Shown here: piece by piece, positions 48,801-60,800 of the stretch | Layout of the letters: each line of letters starts with the position of its first letter | Numbering within the stretch: the first letter of the stretch is position 1 | From: a candidate division TM6 bacterium GW2011_GWE2_42_60 | Lineage (GTDB): Bacteria > Babelota > Babeliae > Babelales > Babelaceae | Length of the DNA: 64,000 nucleotides | NCBI GenBank assembly: GCA_000996275.1 | Contig: LCEG01000002.1 | Span: 327,246 to 391,245 of the forward strand | Direction of reading: 5' to 3' | The notes under the pieces: model-generated | The model's database searches: none | What the model saw: the letters and a program-made list of their open reading frames with translations, nothing else | What the model was told of the DNA's origin: nothing | Made by a program: the position numbers and the translations under genes

Positions 48801-51800
48801 CAGAACAATTGGTACATTATTCATGGTCAAAGAACCCGACAATATCCCACCGGTTAATGGCAGATCCAATGATGCATGCCCCGTAAGACTTGCCGTTATT
48901 GTGCCTGCACTAAAATTCCCAGACCCGTCACGCAATACAATCGTACTCGCTGTATTCAGGCTCGTTGCCGCATTAGCCGCATTTGCTCCACTCGCCACAC
49001 TTGCCGCCAAAACACCACCAACCTTCGCAACTACCGTAGCACCCTGATTGCCGTTCACATCACCCACAAGTGGTCCACTAAAACTGGTAGCAGACCCCGT
49101 CACATTCCCCGACAAAGACGCCGTAATGACATTTGCCGTAAAATTACCCGATCCATCACGCAACACAATGGTATCAGGGTTTGCCGGAGCCGAATCCGCA
49201 ATCGCTGCTCCAGGTGCAATATCCGCATTAAAAATAAGACTGGTAGAAAGAAGCCCACCCGCCGCATTGTGCACAATACCCGCTGTCGACAGATTAGGAA
49301 TAGTAACTGTGCCTGTATTAGAAATCTGTAGGCGATCGGCATTATTAGTCTTAAGTGTTAATCCGTAGTTATCAATCGTCCCAATTGACATCAAACCATC
49401 AGCTGTATTACCACCCATCAGCACATACCCTGGTAGGCCAGTTACCCATCCTAAGGTTCCTGCTCCATCCGTCGCTGCCAAAACTTGATTGATTGAACCC
49501 ACTGCGGCCGGAAGTGTTAAAGTATATGATGCAGGTGTTACCAACGCGGGAGCCTGAAGTGCAACATACAGCGCACCATTGCCTGAATCTTCTTGTAGTC
49601 TTAATTGAGCTTGCGGCGTTGCTGCAAGGGTCATACCTGCAAAGGTCGGCGTTGCTCCCGTATGAATATTCTGTGGTAACGAAAGAGTTGGATTACCACC
49701 GACCCCGTTACCGTCTGCGACCAATACCTGATTTACAGAAGCTCCTACAATCGTACGTCCCGTAAAAGTATTTGGTGCTGTCTGTGTCATCAACCCATTA
49801 GTGTTATACGATGAAAGTGCCGTTAAAGTGGCACTTCCCGACTGCTTACCGTTAAACAAATTCCAGTCGCTGGAACTAAGCGCACCCGTGGACCCCGCAC
49901 CTGACAATGCTAACGAAAGAACCTGCGTAGCCAACGACAAACCGTTCGGAGTAACTCCAATAGTCACTGGGTTATGAGAACCTTGATCAATCGTAAATCC
50001 ACCAGCTCCCGGCGTTATTACGACTTCTCCCACACTCGCTGGAGCTTTAAGCTGCCATGAGTTACCTCCAGCACCCGTTCTAAAGTATCCAGCAGCTGGC
50101 GTTCCCGCTTCTTCAATCTGAATACCCGAAAGAGTCCCCGATCCTAAAATACCGCCTTTATTTAACGTGATCGTTTTACCCGAAACATCCAACCCCACCG
50201 CAGAAATAGTACCTGCCGCAAAATTACCGGTAACGAGATCTCGCAGCACTATAGTATCAGGCGTATTGGCAATCGTAGCCGTTGTTGCACTATTTGAAAC
50301 CTTACCCGCCGTTGCAATAGTCGCTAACTTTGAGTCGACAATCCCTGCTGAAGGATCGACATCGTCGTTTACTATGTACGATTTTGAAAGCAAACCTGTT
50401 GCACTTGCATGCACAATTCCAGAGTCAACCGATGCCAAGTTAGTAAGTGTCGTTGCCCCCGTCACTCCCAAAATACCAGCAATAGTCGTATTACCGGTAT
50501 CATTATCCACAATAAATTTATTAGTATTTACCACTAATGCATTAAGACCTGTCGCATTAAAAGCCAAGGTCCCGGCCATTGTATCACCAGCTTTCTGCAC
50601 ATAAAGCGCAGGATTAATACTATCTAACAGCGTTTTATCCGCCGCGGACATAAACCCTGCCGTTCCACCTGGATTGGCTGTTGCTACTGCATGAAGTGTT
50701 CCACCCACCAAATTACCGTGAGCATGGACATGGTCAGAGCGTGCCAAAGTAGTCAAAAGCCCTTCGCTGTTTGCAGTACTTATCGTGACAGGCGCTGCCA
50801 CCAACAACGGATCAGCTCCTCCTGGTTGGTGCCTGGAGGCATGAGCCGAAACATCAACACCATCAACCAAATTAACATTGGTTATACTATTTGTTCCCAG
50901 ATTAAGACTGCCTGTCATCACACGGGTTCCATCAGTGCGCACATACTGCAAGTGATCATCCGCTCCCAATCCCTGCAAATCACCATGGACCGTAATAACC
51001 GATACCCCACTTGCTTTAAATCCAAGGCGAGGCCGTTCATCACGAATTTCTGAGATATAATTAGCCGGCGTTGTTAAATCATTTTTAACAATAAGCGATG
51101 CGATCAGAGCCATATTCCCGGTCCACGTTGCAGGCGCGGGAGGAATCGAACCATTTTGCGCATCAAGAAGCGTGTTATAAACCGTCTGACCATAGACTAG
51201 AAGGTAATACTGATTTACCCCATCATTCACTACATAGAAAGAATGTCGTGCAAATTTGTCGCCTGGAATTGCGGCTAGACTCCACAATCCAGAGCCACCA
51301 TCATAATAGTTATATTGTGCATAATCGACATTGCTTTGATCTACAGCAACATAATTGCCGCTCGCTCCGCTCGTATAGAAGGCTTTCCACGAAACCGCAG
51401 TCCCTGCAGAAGGGTTATACTCTATAGTCCCATAAAAATAACGTCCCTGCGTAACATCAAGCTGCACGGTCCCATTCTTTGAAACCAAAGATCCTGACGC
51501 ATAGACAGGACCAAGAGCTTCGCGCCACGAGTAATCCAATTCAGAAGCAGTATGCTCCATACTTTCCGCCATACGCTCACAGAATACTTCTCCGGTAGCG
51601 TTTGTTCTCATTTTACCAAGCAAAATGGTCGTCGTAGGATCAGGCTCAGAGGTCGATGCATGTGCAATACCTGCATTATCAATAAAAAGAAAATTATCTG
51701 CGTTAGCAGTCAGAGTAACCGCCTGATCAACCCACTCTACATACTTAAGGTAATCATTAGGCGCAGTTCCCACCATTGCGTAACCGTCACCAAGGGCAAT

Positions 51801-54800
51801 ATCAGCTTGCAAGACTCCAATTGCCTCATCAAAAACGCCACCTGATAACAGCCCTAGATTGGCGCCATGCTCAATTTGATTGCTTACATTAGTAATTTGG
51901 GGATATGTTGCGCCCAAGAACATCGGACCTACGGTCACCGTTCCATCGTTCTCAGGATCCGTTAGGAAAACCGATAGACTAGCTCCTGGATCAATAACAA
52001 CTCTATTCTGTGCAAAAACTCCATTGATTGTTCCCGTTGTACCTGCTTTAACTATCGATACATCCGTTGTATTGACTTGCCCGTAGACGCTTATTATATT
52101 GAGAGATGGTGCAACCCCTACATTGGGAACCGAAATTCCAGTTGTAAATCCATGCAAGCTACTACTTTGCATCCCAAAAGATGCTCCATCACTAATTAAA
52201 CAACCAACCCCACCAAAAAAACCTGCTGATCCTACGTCAATAGAGCTCGAAACAAAAACCGTCTGTGCCCCTGCAATATCAAGCATCGTTTGGAACGACG
52301 CATTAGATTGCGCTAACCATGTCAGTCCATTCACTTTCATGTAGACCGGCAAAACACCAGAACCATCTAATTTAATACCCGTTTTAAATAACGAAGTAGA
52401 GCCAAAGCTAGAATCTCCAACCAAAACAAAGGCATAGGGAGCTATCGTTGCATCTTCATAGAGGCCTATGTTACAGCCGTAAAATGCAACTCGCGCTAGA
52501 TTGAGCATCCCGCCCCCATGGAAGCGAATACCCGCTTTATCTGAATCAGAAGCTCCATCAATCCCCAGGTCCGATATAAACGCATGAGGGGCACCAATAA
52601 TAACATCTTTTGAAGTGGCGTTTACTTGGATTATGGTTGCAATTGGCGATTCTCCAATCAGCGAAACGTATTCTTTTAGGGTAATTGTATCCTCAATAAA
52701 CAGACCGGGACCCACTTGCACGACAAATGGATTAGTTGCTGTATTCCCCACAATACTATCAACCGCCGCTTTAACACTATTAAACTGATTGGGACCTGAA
52801 ATAGTGCCCTTGGTAACCTGTAAAACATTTTGTGCAAGACAGGGCACCCCATTTAAGTAATAGACCCCATTATTAACACTCAATAGCCCCGCCGTCTGCG
52901 CCGCCTGAAGATACGATGTTCCTCCAACCGTCAAATTACTTGATCCCCCACTCAACGCAAGAGCACCGGTCATCGTATCGCCCGATTTAAGAACATTTAA
53001 AGACGCAGCTCCCGTTACCGAACCTGTCAGATTGCCTGAGAATGTTGCTGTTATGGTCCCTGCACTAAAATTACCCGTAACGAGATCTCGAAGCACAATA
53101 GTATCAGGAGTATTGGCCACCGTAGCTGAAGTTGCAGTATTTAATACTTTCCCTACGGTTGCTATAGTCGCCAATTTCGTATCAATTATTCCCGCTGCGG
53201 GATCAACATCTGCATTTTTAATGAGAGAAGACGACAAATTCCCTGTCGCTAGTGCATTGTGTAGCACCCCAGCAGTGGTAAATGCAGGAATACTAATGTC
53301 TCCCGTTACGCCAGAAATCTGCATGCGCGTAATATTATTGGTTTCGATATTTAAATCAAAGCTATCGTTAGTTCCCACGGTTGCCGCAGCCCCAAATGAG
53401 TTACCACCATTTACAAAGTAGCCTGCCGCCGTACCAATAGGAGACCAAGATAACGTTGCAGGATTAGCACCATCGGTGGTAAGAACATACCCACTCGTTC
53501 CCGATGTCAATGGAAGCGTTAAGGTATAACTTGAAGTTACACTCGCCGGCGCTTGCAATGCTGCATAATTAATGCCTGGGTTCTGCTCAGCAAACCGCAC
53601 CTGCTTTTGATTACTCATCGTCAAGTTGCCCGTCATAGTGTCTCCGGCCTTGAGCACGTTGTCAGACGCAGCACCTGTTAGGCTTGCAGTAATAGTACCT
53701 GCACTAAAATTGCCCGTAACTAAGTCACGAAGCACTATAGTATCAGGCGTATTAGTAACCGTAGCCGTTGTAGCAGTATTAGATACTTTCCCTGCAGTTA
53801 CAATAGGCGCTAGTTTAGTATCCGCAATAGCTGCCGTCCCTGAAATATCACCATTCGTGATCAAAGACGAAGAAAGATTGCCTGATGCATCATTATGTAC
53901 AATTCCAGCCGTAATAAAGGTAGGAATTGTAATCGTTCCTGTTGACCCGACGCGTAACCGAGCGAGCCCGTTTGTCGAAAGCGCAACGGCATCTGCACCG
54001 GTTGAAAAAAGCCCTGTATTCAAATCCCCTGTAAAAGAGTAAGACGGAGCAGGTGCATTGCCCGCAGGAACCGAAATCTGACCCGATCCTAACTCAAGTT
54101 GTGAAACCGGATTGGTAAGAACACCCGTAGAATCAAGCCCGAGATTGCCGGTAGAAGTCACAACCAATGGCGTTAAATAGGTACTTCCATTCCACCGCTT
54201 TAGCTCAAATGCATGGTCAGTCGGACGCTTTTCAATTCGCCACGAACGTGCCAATGACCAATCAGGTGTTGCTGGATCACCATCCGACGCATAGGTACCA
54301 AGGACTAACCCTGCTGTATAGGCATGAGCGCTAAGCCCCCGAATAAACGAAGAGGTATAGCAATTATTATTATGCGTAACCACCGTTTGAGCACCCGACA
54401 GCCCTCCCAATACCGCTTCAGAAAGCTCTATTCCCTGACCAGTAAATCCAAACCAATTCTGTACATAGCGAGTAACTGGGTCATTTACCCCATTACCCGT
54501 AAGAATTTTTGACAAATCATAGGTTGTATTGGCCATCCTCCCCGAATAACGCCTTTCCGCTACCGTATCAAAACCATCAAAGTAGACTTGATCCGAGTCG
54601 GCAACACTAAACTTATCAGGTGTTGCACCCGTTACCACATCACCTAGTGCCTCCATCTGGGCGGTTCCAGCAACCTGTTTATAATGCGTAACTATACCCT
54701 CAACTCGTGGGTTGCCAACGGTATTAAGCTCTGCACTCCCATCCACAACAAAAGCATTCTGTACATAATAAACACGAGACGAACTTATTAAGGCATACGC

Positions 54801-57800
54801 GGTATCTTTTACCAAAATCCCATCACCAGTACCCGCAATAGGATCCCCAGAAATCCAAGACGCCGTTAAAGAAACCTGTGTTCTTTGAGCACCGATATTT
54901 GTACTTTGAGCCCGTATATCCTGATTTCCCGCGTATGAAACAGTTACATTATTTCCAAAAATATAACCGCCATTATCGACTAAAATTCCACAATCACCAG
55001 AAAGGAGTATAAAGCTATTCATTAACGCAACAGTCTCGTATGGCAAAGCTGTCAATCCATCAACAAACATCCCCTGATAACAGCCCTGGATAAGTAAACT
55101 GTTCAGATCATAATAAGCCGACCCTGAAATATATATACCAATACTACCAGGCGTGGTCATAAAAGCAGGAACCACCGTTGCGTCAATTACTAAATCTTGA
55201 AGGCTAAACGCATCAGTCGTTTGAGACAATGTCAATACCGGAGAACCAACCAGTGCAGGATCTACCACTAATCGAGTCGCAGCGACACCTTGCCCGATAA
55301 TTGCCGTAACCAATGGATTCGTAACCGCAACCGTAGCGGTAATTACATGGCTCCCGGGAGCAACCACAACAGCAGTCTGCTCCACAGCATTGGCATTTGC
55401 CCAGTCAACCGCAGCCTTAAGTGTTGGATAGTATTTACCGACAACCGTTGGAATATCTTTGACAACATAAACAATATTTTTGGTGCCCGTTGGCAATGTT
55501 GCACCAAGCGTCCCCGTAGCATCAGCCTGAACAACGCGATCCCCTGTCCCAACCAATGACGGAATTAAAACAGTCCCGGTAGTGCTAAGCGAAATCGCCT
55601 GATTCCCGTTTGAAATAAGATTCAACCCATATCCTGCCGCAGCCGTAGTCCCCAAAACAGCGGGGCCTACGCCACCAAAATTGTTGCCGCCATTAACAAA
55701 GTACCCTGCTGCCGATCCTGAAGGCTGCCAAGACAGCGTCCCAGAGCCGTCAGTTGCCAATACATATCCATTTGTACCTGCGGACGATGGCAAGGTAAGC
55801 GTATAACTTGACCCCAATGGCGATGGCGCCTGCAATGCAACATAATTTGTTCCCGGAGTAGCCTCTGAAAAACGCACCTGCTGTCGATTACCCATAGTCA
55901 AGGTACCCGTCATAGTGTCACCGGCTTTGAGCACGTTTGCAGATGCCGCCCCTGTCAACGCCGCGGTAATCGTGCCTGCAATAAAATTGCCCGAGCCATC
56001 ACGTTTAACAATCGTGCTCGCTGTATTTAAACTGGTCGCAGCATTTGCTGCATTTGCACCGCTGGCTATATTTACAGCAGACACTCCGCCAACAGCCGAA
56101 ACAACTGTTGCACTCTGCGTTCCTGTCACATCTCCAAGCAACGAACCGGTAAAACTTGCTGCCGAACCACTCACATTACCTGTTACATTACCCGTTAAAG
56201 GACCACTAAAGTTTGTAGCAGATACCGTGCCTGCACTAAAATTACCTGAAGCGTCACGCTTAACAATAGTACTTACGGTGTTTGAGGATGTCGCTGCATT
56301 AGCTGCTATTGTAGCAGCACTCACATTAACAGCAGACTGTCCGTCGACAAACGCCACATGAGTTGCCCCTTGCGTTCCGGTCACATCACCAGAAAGAGAC
56401 CCCGTAAATCCTGCGGCCGTTCCACTCACATTGCCAGTTACCGTACCGGTTAGATTGGACGTAATCATAGTTGCCGTAAAATTACCCGATCCATCACGGG
56501 CTACTATTGCACTTGCCGTATTAGTACTCGTTGCTGTGGTTGCACTATTGGCCACTTTCTCCGCAGTTGCAATAGTCGCCAATTTTGTGTCCGAAATGGC
56601 AGCCGAAGCCGAAACATCACCATTCATGATCAAAGACGAAGAAAGATTCCCTGATGCATCGTTGTGCACCACTCCTGCCGTAGGGGCAAGATTAGGAATC
56701 GTTATAACTCCAGAGGCTTGAGCAATAAGGCTCGCCAATCCATTACTTGATAGAGCAACAGCACCTAAACCTGGCGAATAAAGCCCCGTATTTAAGTTGA
56801 ACAAAAATGTATATGTTGGCGCTACTGCATTACCTGAAGGAGCAGAAACCTGCCCCGATCCAACCTCTAAACGAGTAGACGGTATTTCTGAGCCGAGTCC
56901 CAGTTTGCCATCCATAGTCAATGAAAATGGAGTCTGCCAGACAGCCCCATTAAACGATGAAAAACTGAGCGTGCCATTACCGAAAGGATTCTTATAAAGC
57001 TGCCACGCCCTTGAAAGAGAATAATCAGGCGTTGCAGGGTCCCCATCAGACGCATAGGTTCCTAAAAGAAGCCCAGCCTCCTTGTCATGAGCTTGTAAGC
57101 CACGGACAAATGAAACCAAGAGAGCATCGTTATTCACCGTACAAAGCGCACGCCCTGCATTCCCCGAAGAGCCGACCATTGCAGCCTCTGGCATCTCAAA
57201 AAGTTCTCCCCGGTAGCCAAACCAATCCTTTTGGTATCCATACCAAGGGTCACCGGCACCAGATCCGGTTAATATAGAAAATACAGAGACATTGTCATTG
57301 GTCATGTTACCAATTTTACGGACATTGCCCGCCCTATCTATAATGTCAAAGTAAACATTGTTTGCATCGGTTATTAGAAATTTCGATACAGCAGCATCCT
57401 CTACCAAATCTCCTGACGCCTGAATTACGGCTGTCCCATCAATCTGTTTGTAATTGTCAACGACCCCTGCCAACCTCAGATTTCCGAGGCTTGCTACAAG
57501 AGCATTGCCTTCTGCAACAATCGCATTTTGCACATCGTACACGCGAGATGATTCCAAGAGTACCTTAGAAACATCTTTGGCCAATAATCCATCACCCGTA
57601 CCAGCAACATCGTCGGTTAACCAACTCGCAACTATGGTGAACTCAGTCATGGGAGCAGCCGCGTTTGTGCGTTGCACACGAACTTCTTGATTGCCCGACC
57701 ATGCCGCAACAAGTTCTGTTGCAGTAACAAAAGCTCCATTGTCAACCAGGACACCACAATCACCCGACAAGAGTGCATAACAAGAAGTCAAAACAGAAAT

Positions 57801-60800
57801 CTGCCCACCAGGAAATGCCGGATCCCCGTCTATTTCAAAACCGCGATAACAACCTTGCGTCAAGAGATTAAGCATCCCAAAATTTGCCACACCGGTAACC
57901 AAAAGACCCACCCCACCCGGAGTTGTCCTATAACCGAGCGTCCCTGATCCATCGATAGAAAGATCTTGAATTGAAAATGTATCAAAACCGTAATTCGCAC
58001 TCAGATGAAAAACAGGAAGCCCCACTAATGCAACATCAGGAACAACAATCGACCCACCAACACTTTCACCACGGATAGCGCGAATCATTGGATTGGTAAT
58101 CTCTATGGTTGAAGTAACAGGAAAATATCCCGATTCAATCCAAATAGTCGTAGGCTCACTTGCATTTGCATTTGCCCAGTCAACCGCATCTTTTATAGTG
58201 GCGTAATACTTGCCTGCAACAACAGGATGGTCTTTAACAACGTAGAGAACATTTTTTGTGCCAACCGGCAAAACACCAGCTAATGTTCCAACCGTATCTG
58301 TAGAAATATACCGCTCACCACTCCCTGCAAAAGCAGGTATGTTAATCGCACCGGAAGCCGCAAAAGTGAGACGATTAACGCCACCTGTTTTAAGCGTTAG
58401 AGAAAAGGAGTCATTGGTACCTAACGATGCATTTCCAGTAAAACTATTGCCACCATTTAAAAAGTACCCGCCCGCAGTTCCAGTATCCTGCCACAACAAA
58501 CCGCCCAATCCATCCGACGACAACACCTGATTATTCGTTCCCGCTGTCGCAGGCATTGTGAGTGTATAACTTGATACCAAAGCCGCCGGAGCTTGTAGTG
58601 CTGCATAATTAGAACCACCAAACTGGGATAATCTAATTGGCTGCTGATTTGCCATGACCAAAGGACCCGTCATGGTGTCCCCAGCTTTAAGCACGTTCAA
58701 CGAAGCCGCCCCCGTCAAGCTTGCCGTAATAGTACCTGCATGAAAATTACCCGACCCATCGCGCTTAACGATGGTACTTGCAGTATTGGCATTCGTCGCT
58801 GCATTGGCTGCATTTGCACCGCTTGCCACATTCAAAGCCGACACTCCGCCAACTGCTGAAACAACCGTTGCGACCTGCGTTCCCGTTACATCTCCCAGTA
58901 AATTACCCGTAAAATTAGCAGCAGAACCACTCACATCACCCATTACATTACCAAGAAGCGTAGCCGTAATAGTCCCTGCACCAAAATTACCCGAGGCATC
59001 TCGCTTTACCAGCGTTGAAAGCGTTGCATTAGGTGTTGCATTTTGCACATCAGTAACGGCACTACCTACTTCTGCAGCAGTTTTTCCATCAACTGCGGCC
59101 ACTACGGTTAGGTTTTGTGGGCCCGTTACCTGCCCTGAAAGCACCCCACTAAAACTCCCTGCCGAAGTAGCTGTTGTTGCATTGCCATTCAAACTTGCCG
59201 TAATAGTCCCAGCACTAAAATTGCCAGAAGCATCTCGCATCACAATAGAACTTGACGTATTATTCGACGTAACGGGTGTTGCCAATTTTGCATTAGCAAT
59301 CGAACCATCGGCAATATCGCTATTCACAATAGGTGATGAGGTCAATAGACCTGCTACACTGCTATGAACAATTCCTAAACCCAAGCCAGACACTGTCACA
59401 GATCCTGCAGCATCTACAATCAAACGCGCTAATCCATCAGTCGTCAAAGCTACAGAATTTGAAGCCGGTGAAAAAATACCGGTGTTTAAGTCACCGGTAA
59501 AAGAGTAAGAAGGGAACACCGCATCGCCCGCTGGAACCGAAATTTGTCCCGAGCCTAATTCTAAACGTGAAACAGGCGCTGAAGCTCCTAGGCCAAGATT
59601 ACCTGTTGCCGTCAAAATCAAAGGCATTGAATATGCAGCCCCATTAAAATGTATCATCGTAAAGGCATGGTCATTTGCACGCTTTATCAAACGCCAGGAA
59701 CGCGCTTTTGAATAATCAGGCGTGCGGGGATCTCCATCCGATGCATACGTTGCCAAAATTAACCCTGCATCTTTGGTATGAGCTTGCAAACCTCGTATTA
59801 ATGATGAATTGTAGGCCGAGCTGTTCCACGCAGAAATTCCGGTAACTCCAGTAGATCCAGAAAGAACCTCTTCAGAAAGCTCAATTCCATCGCCCTTAAA
59901 TCCAAACCAATTTGAGACATATTGATATACTGGGTCCTTATCTTCATGCCCCGTCAACACGGCATCTATTAAGTAACTCTCATCAACCAAGCGGCCCGAT
60001 TTACGCATATTAGTTGTTATATCCAAAATATCAAAGTAGACGTTATTTGGATTAACAATCAAAAATTGGCTGTTTTGAGAGCCATCCACAAAATCACCGA
60101 TCACCTGAATTTTTGCAGAACCATCAACCTGTTTATAATGAGTTATCTCACCCTTAATGCGAACATTCCCCATGCTCTTAATCTGCCCTAGTCCCTCTGC
60201 AACCACACCATTCTGGACATCATAAATACGAGACGATTGTATCAATACATAAGAATTATCGCGGGCCAAGATCCCATCTGCCGTACCAGGAACTATATCG
60301 GTAAGCCAACCCGCAACTAATGTTAATTCAGTCATTGGCGAAGCAGCATTAGTACACTGAACTCGAACCAAGTTATTACCAGCCCCATACGCAATCAGAT
60401 TATTTGCCGAAGCATATGCCCCATTATCAAGTAAAAGGCTGCAATCTCCCGCGCCCAAAAGAACACATGAGTTTAATACTACCGTTTGCAACAAAGTAAT
60501 ATCATTTTCGCCGTCAATCTCAATGTTTCTAAAACACCCCTGCGCCAGGACATTCACCAATCCAAAACTAGCGGTACCAGTTATCCGAATACCTACACTT
60601 CCTGGTGTCGAAATATAAGCCGGCTCAGCAAACCCATCAATAGACAGGTCTTGCACAGTAAATACATCACTTCCAGCATCCTGACTAAGCATAAACAATG
60701 GCGTCCCGGCTAAACTTAAACCAGGAATCAGAACAGTCCCCCCCGTGCTTACCCCTGAAATACCACGAATGAGAGGATTGGTAATCTCAATAGTGTCATT

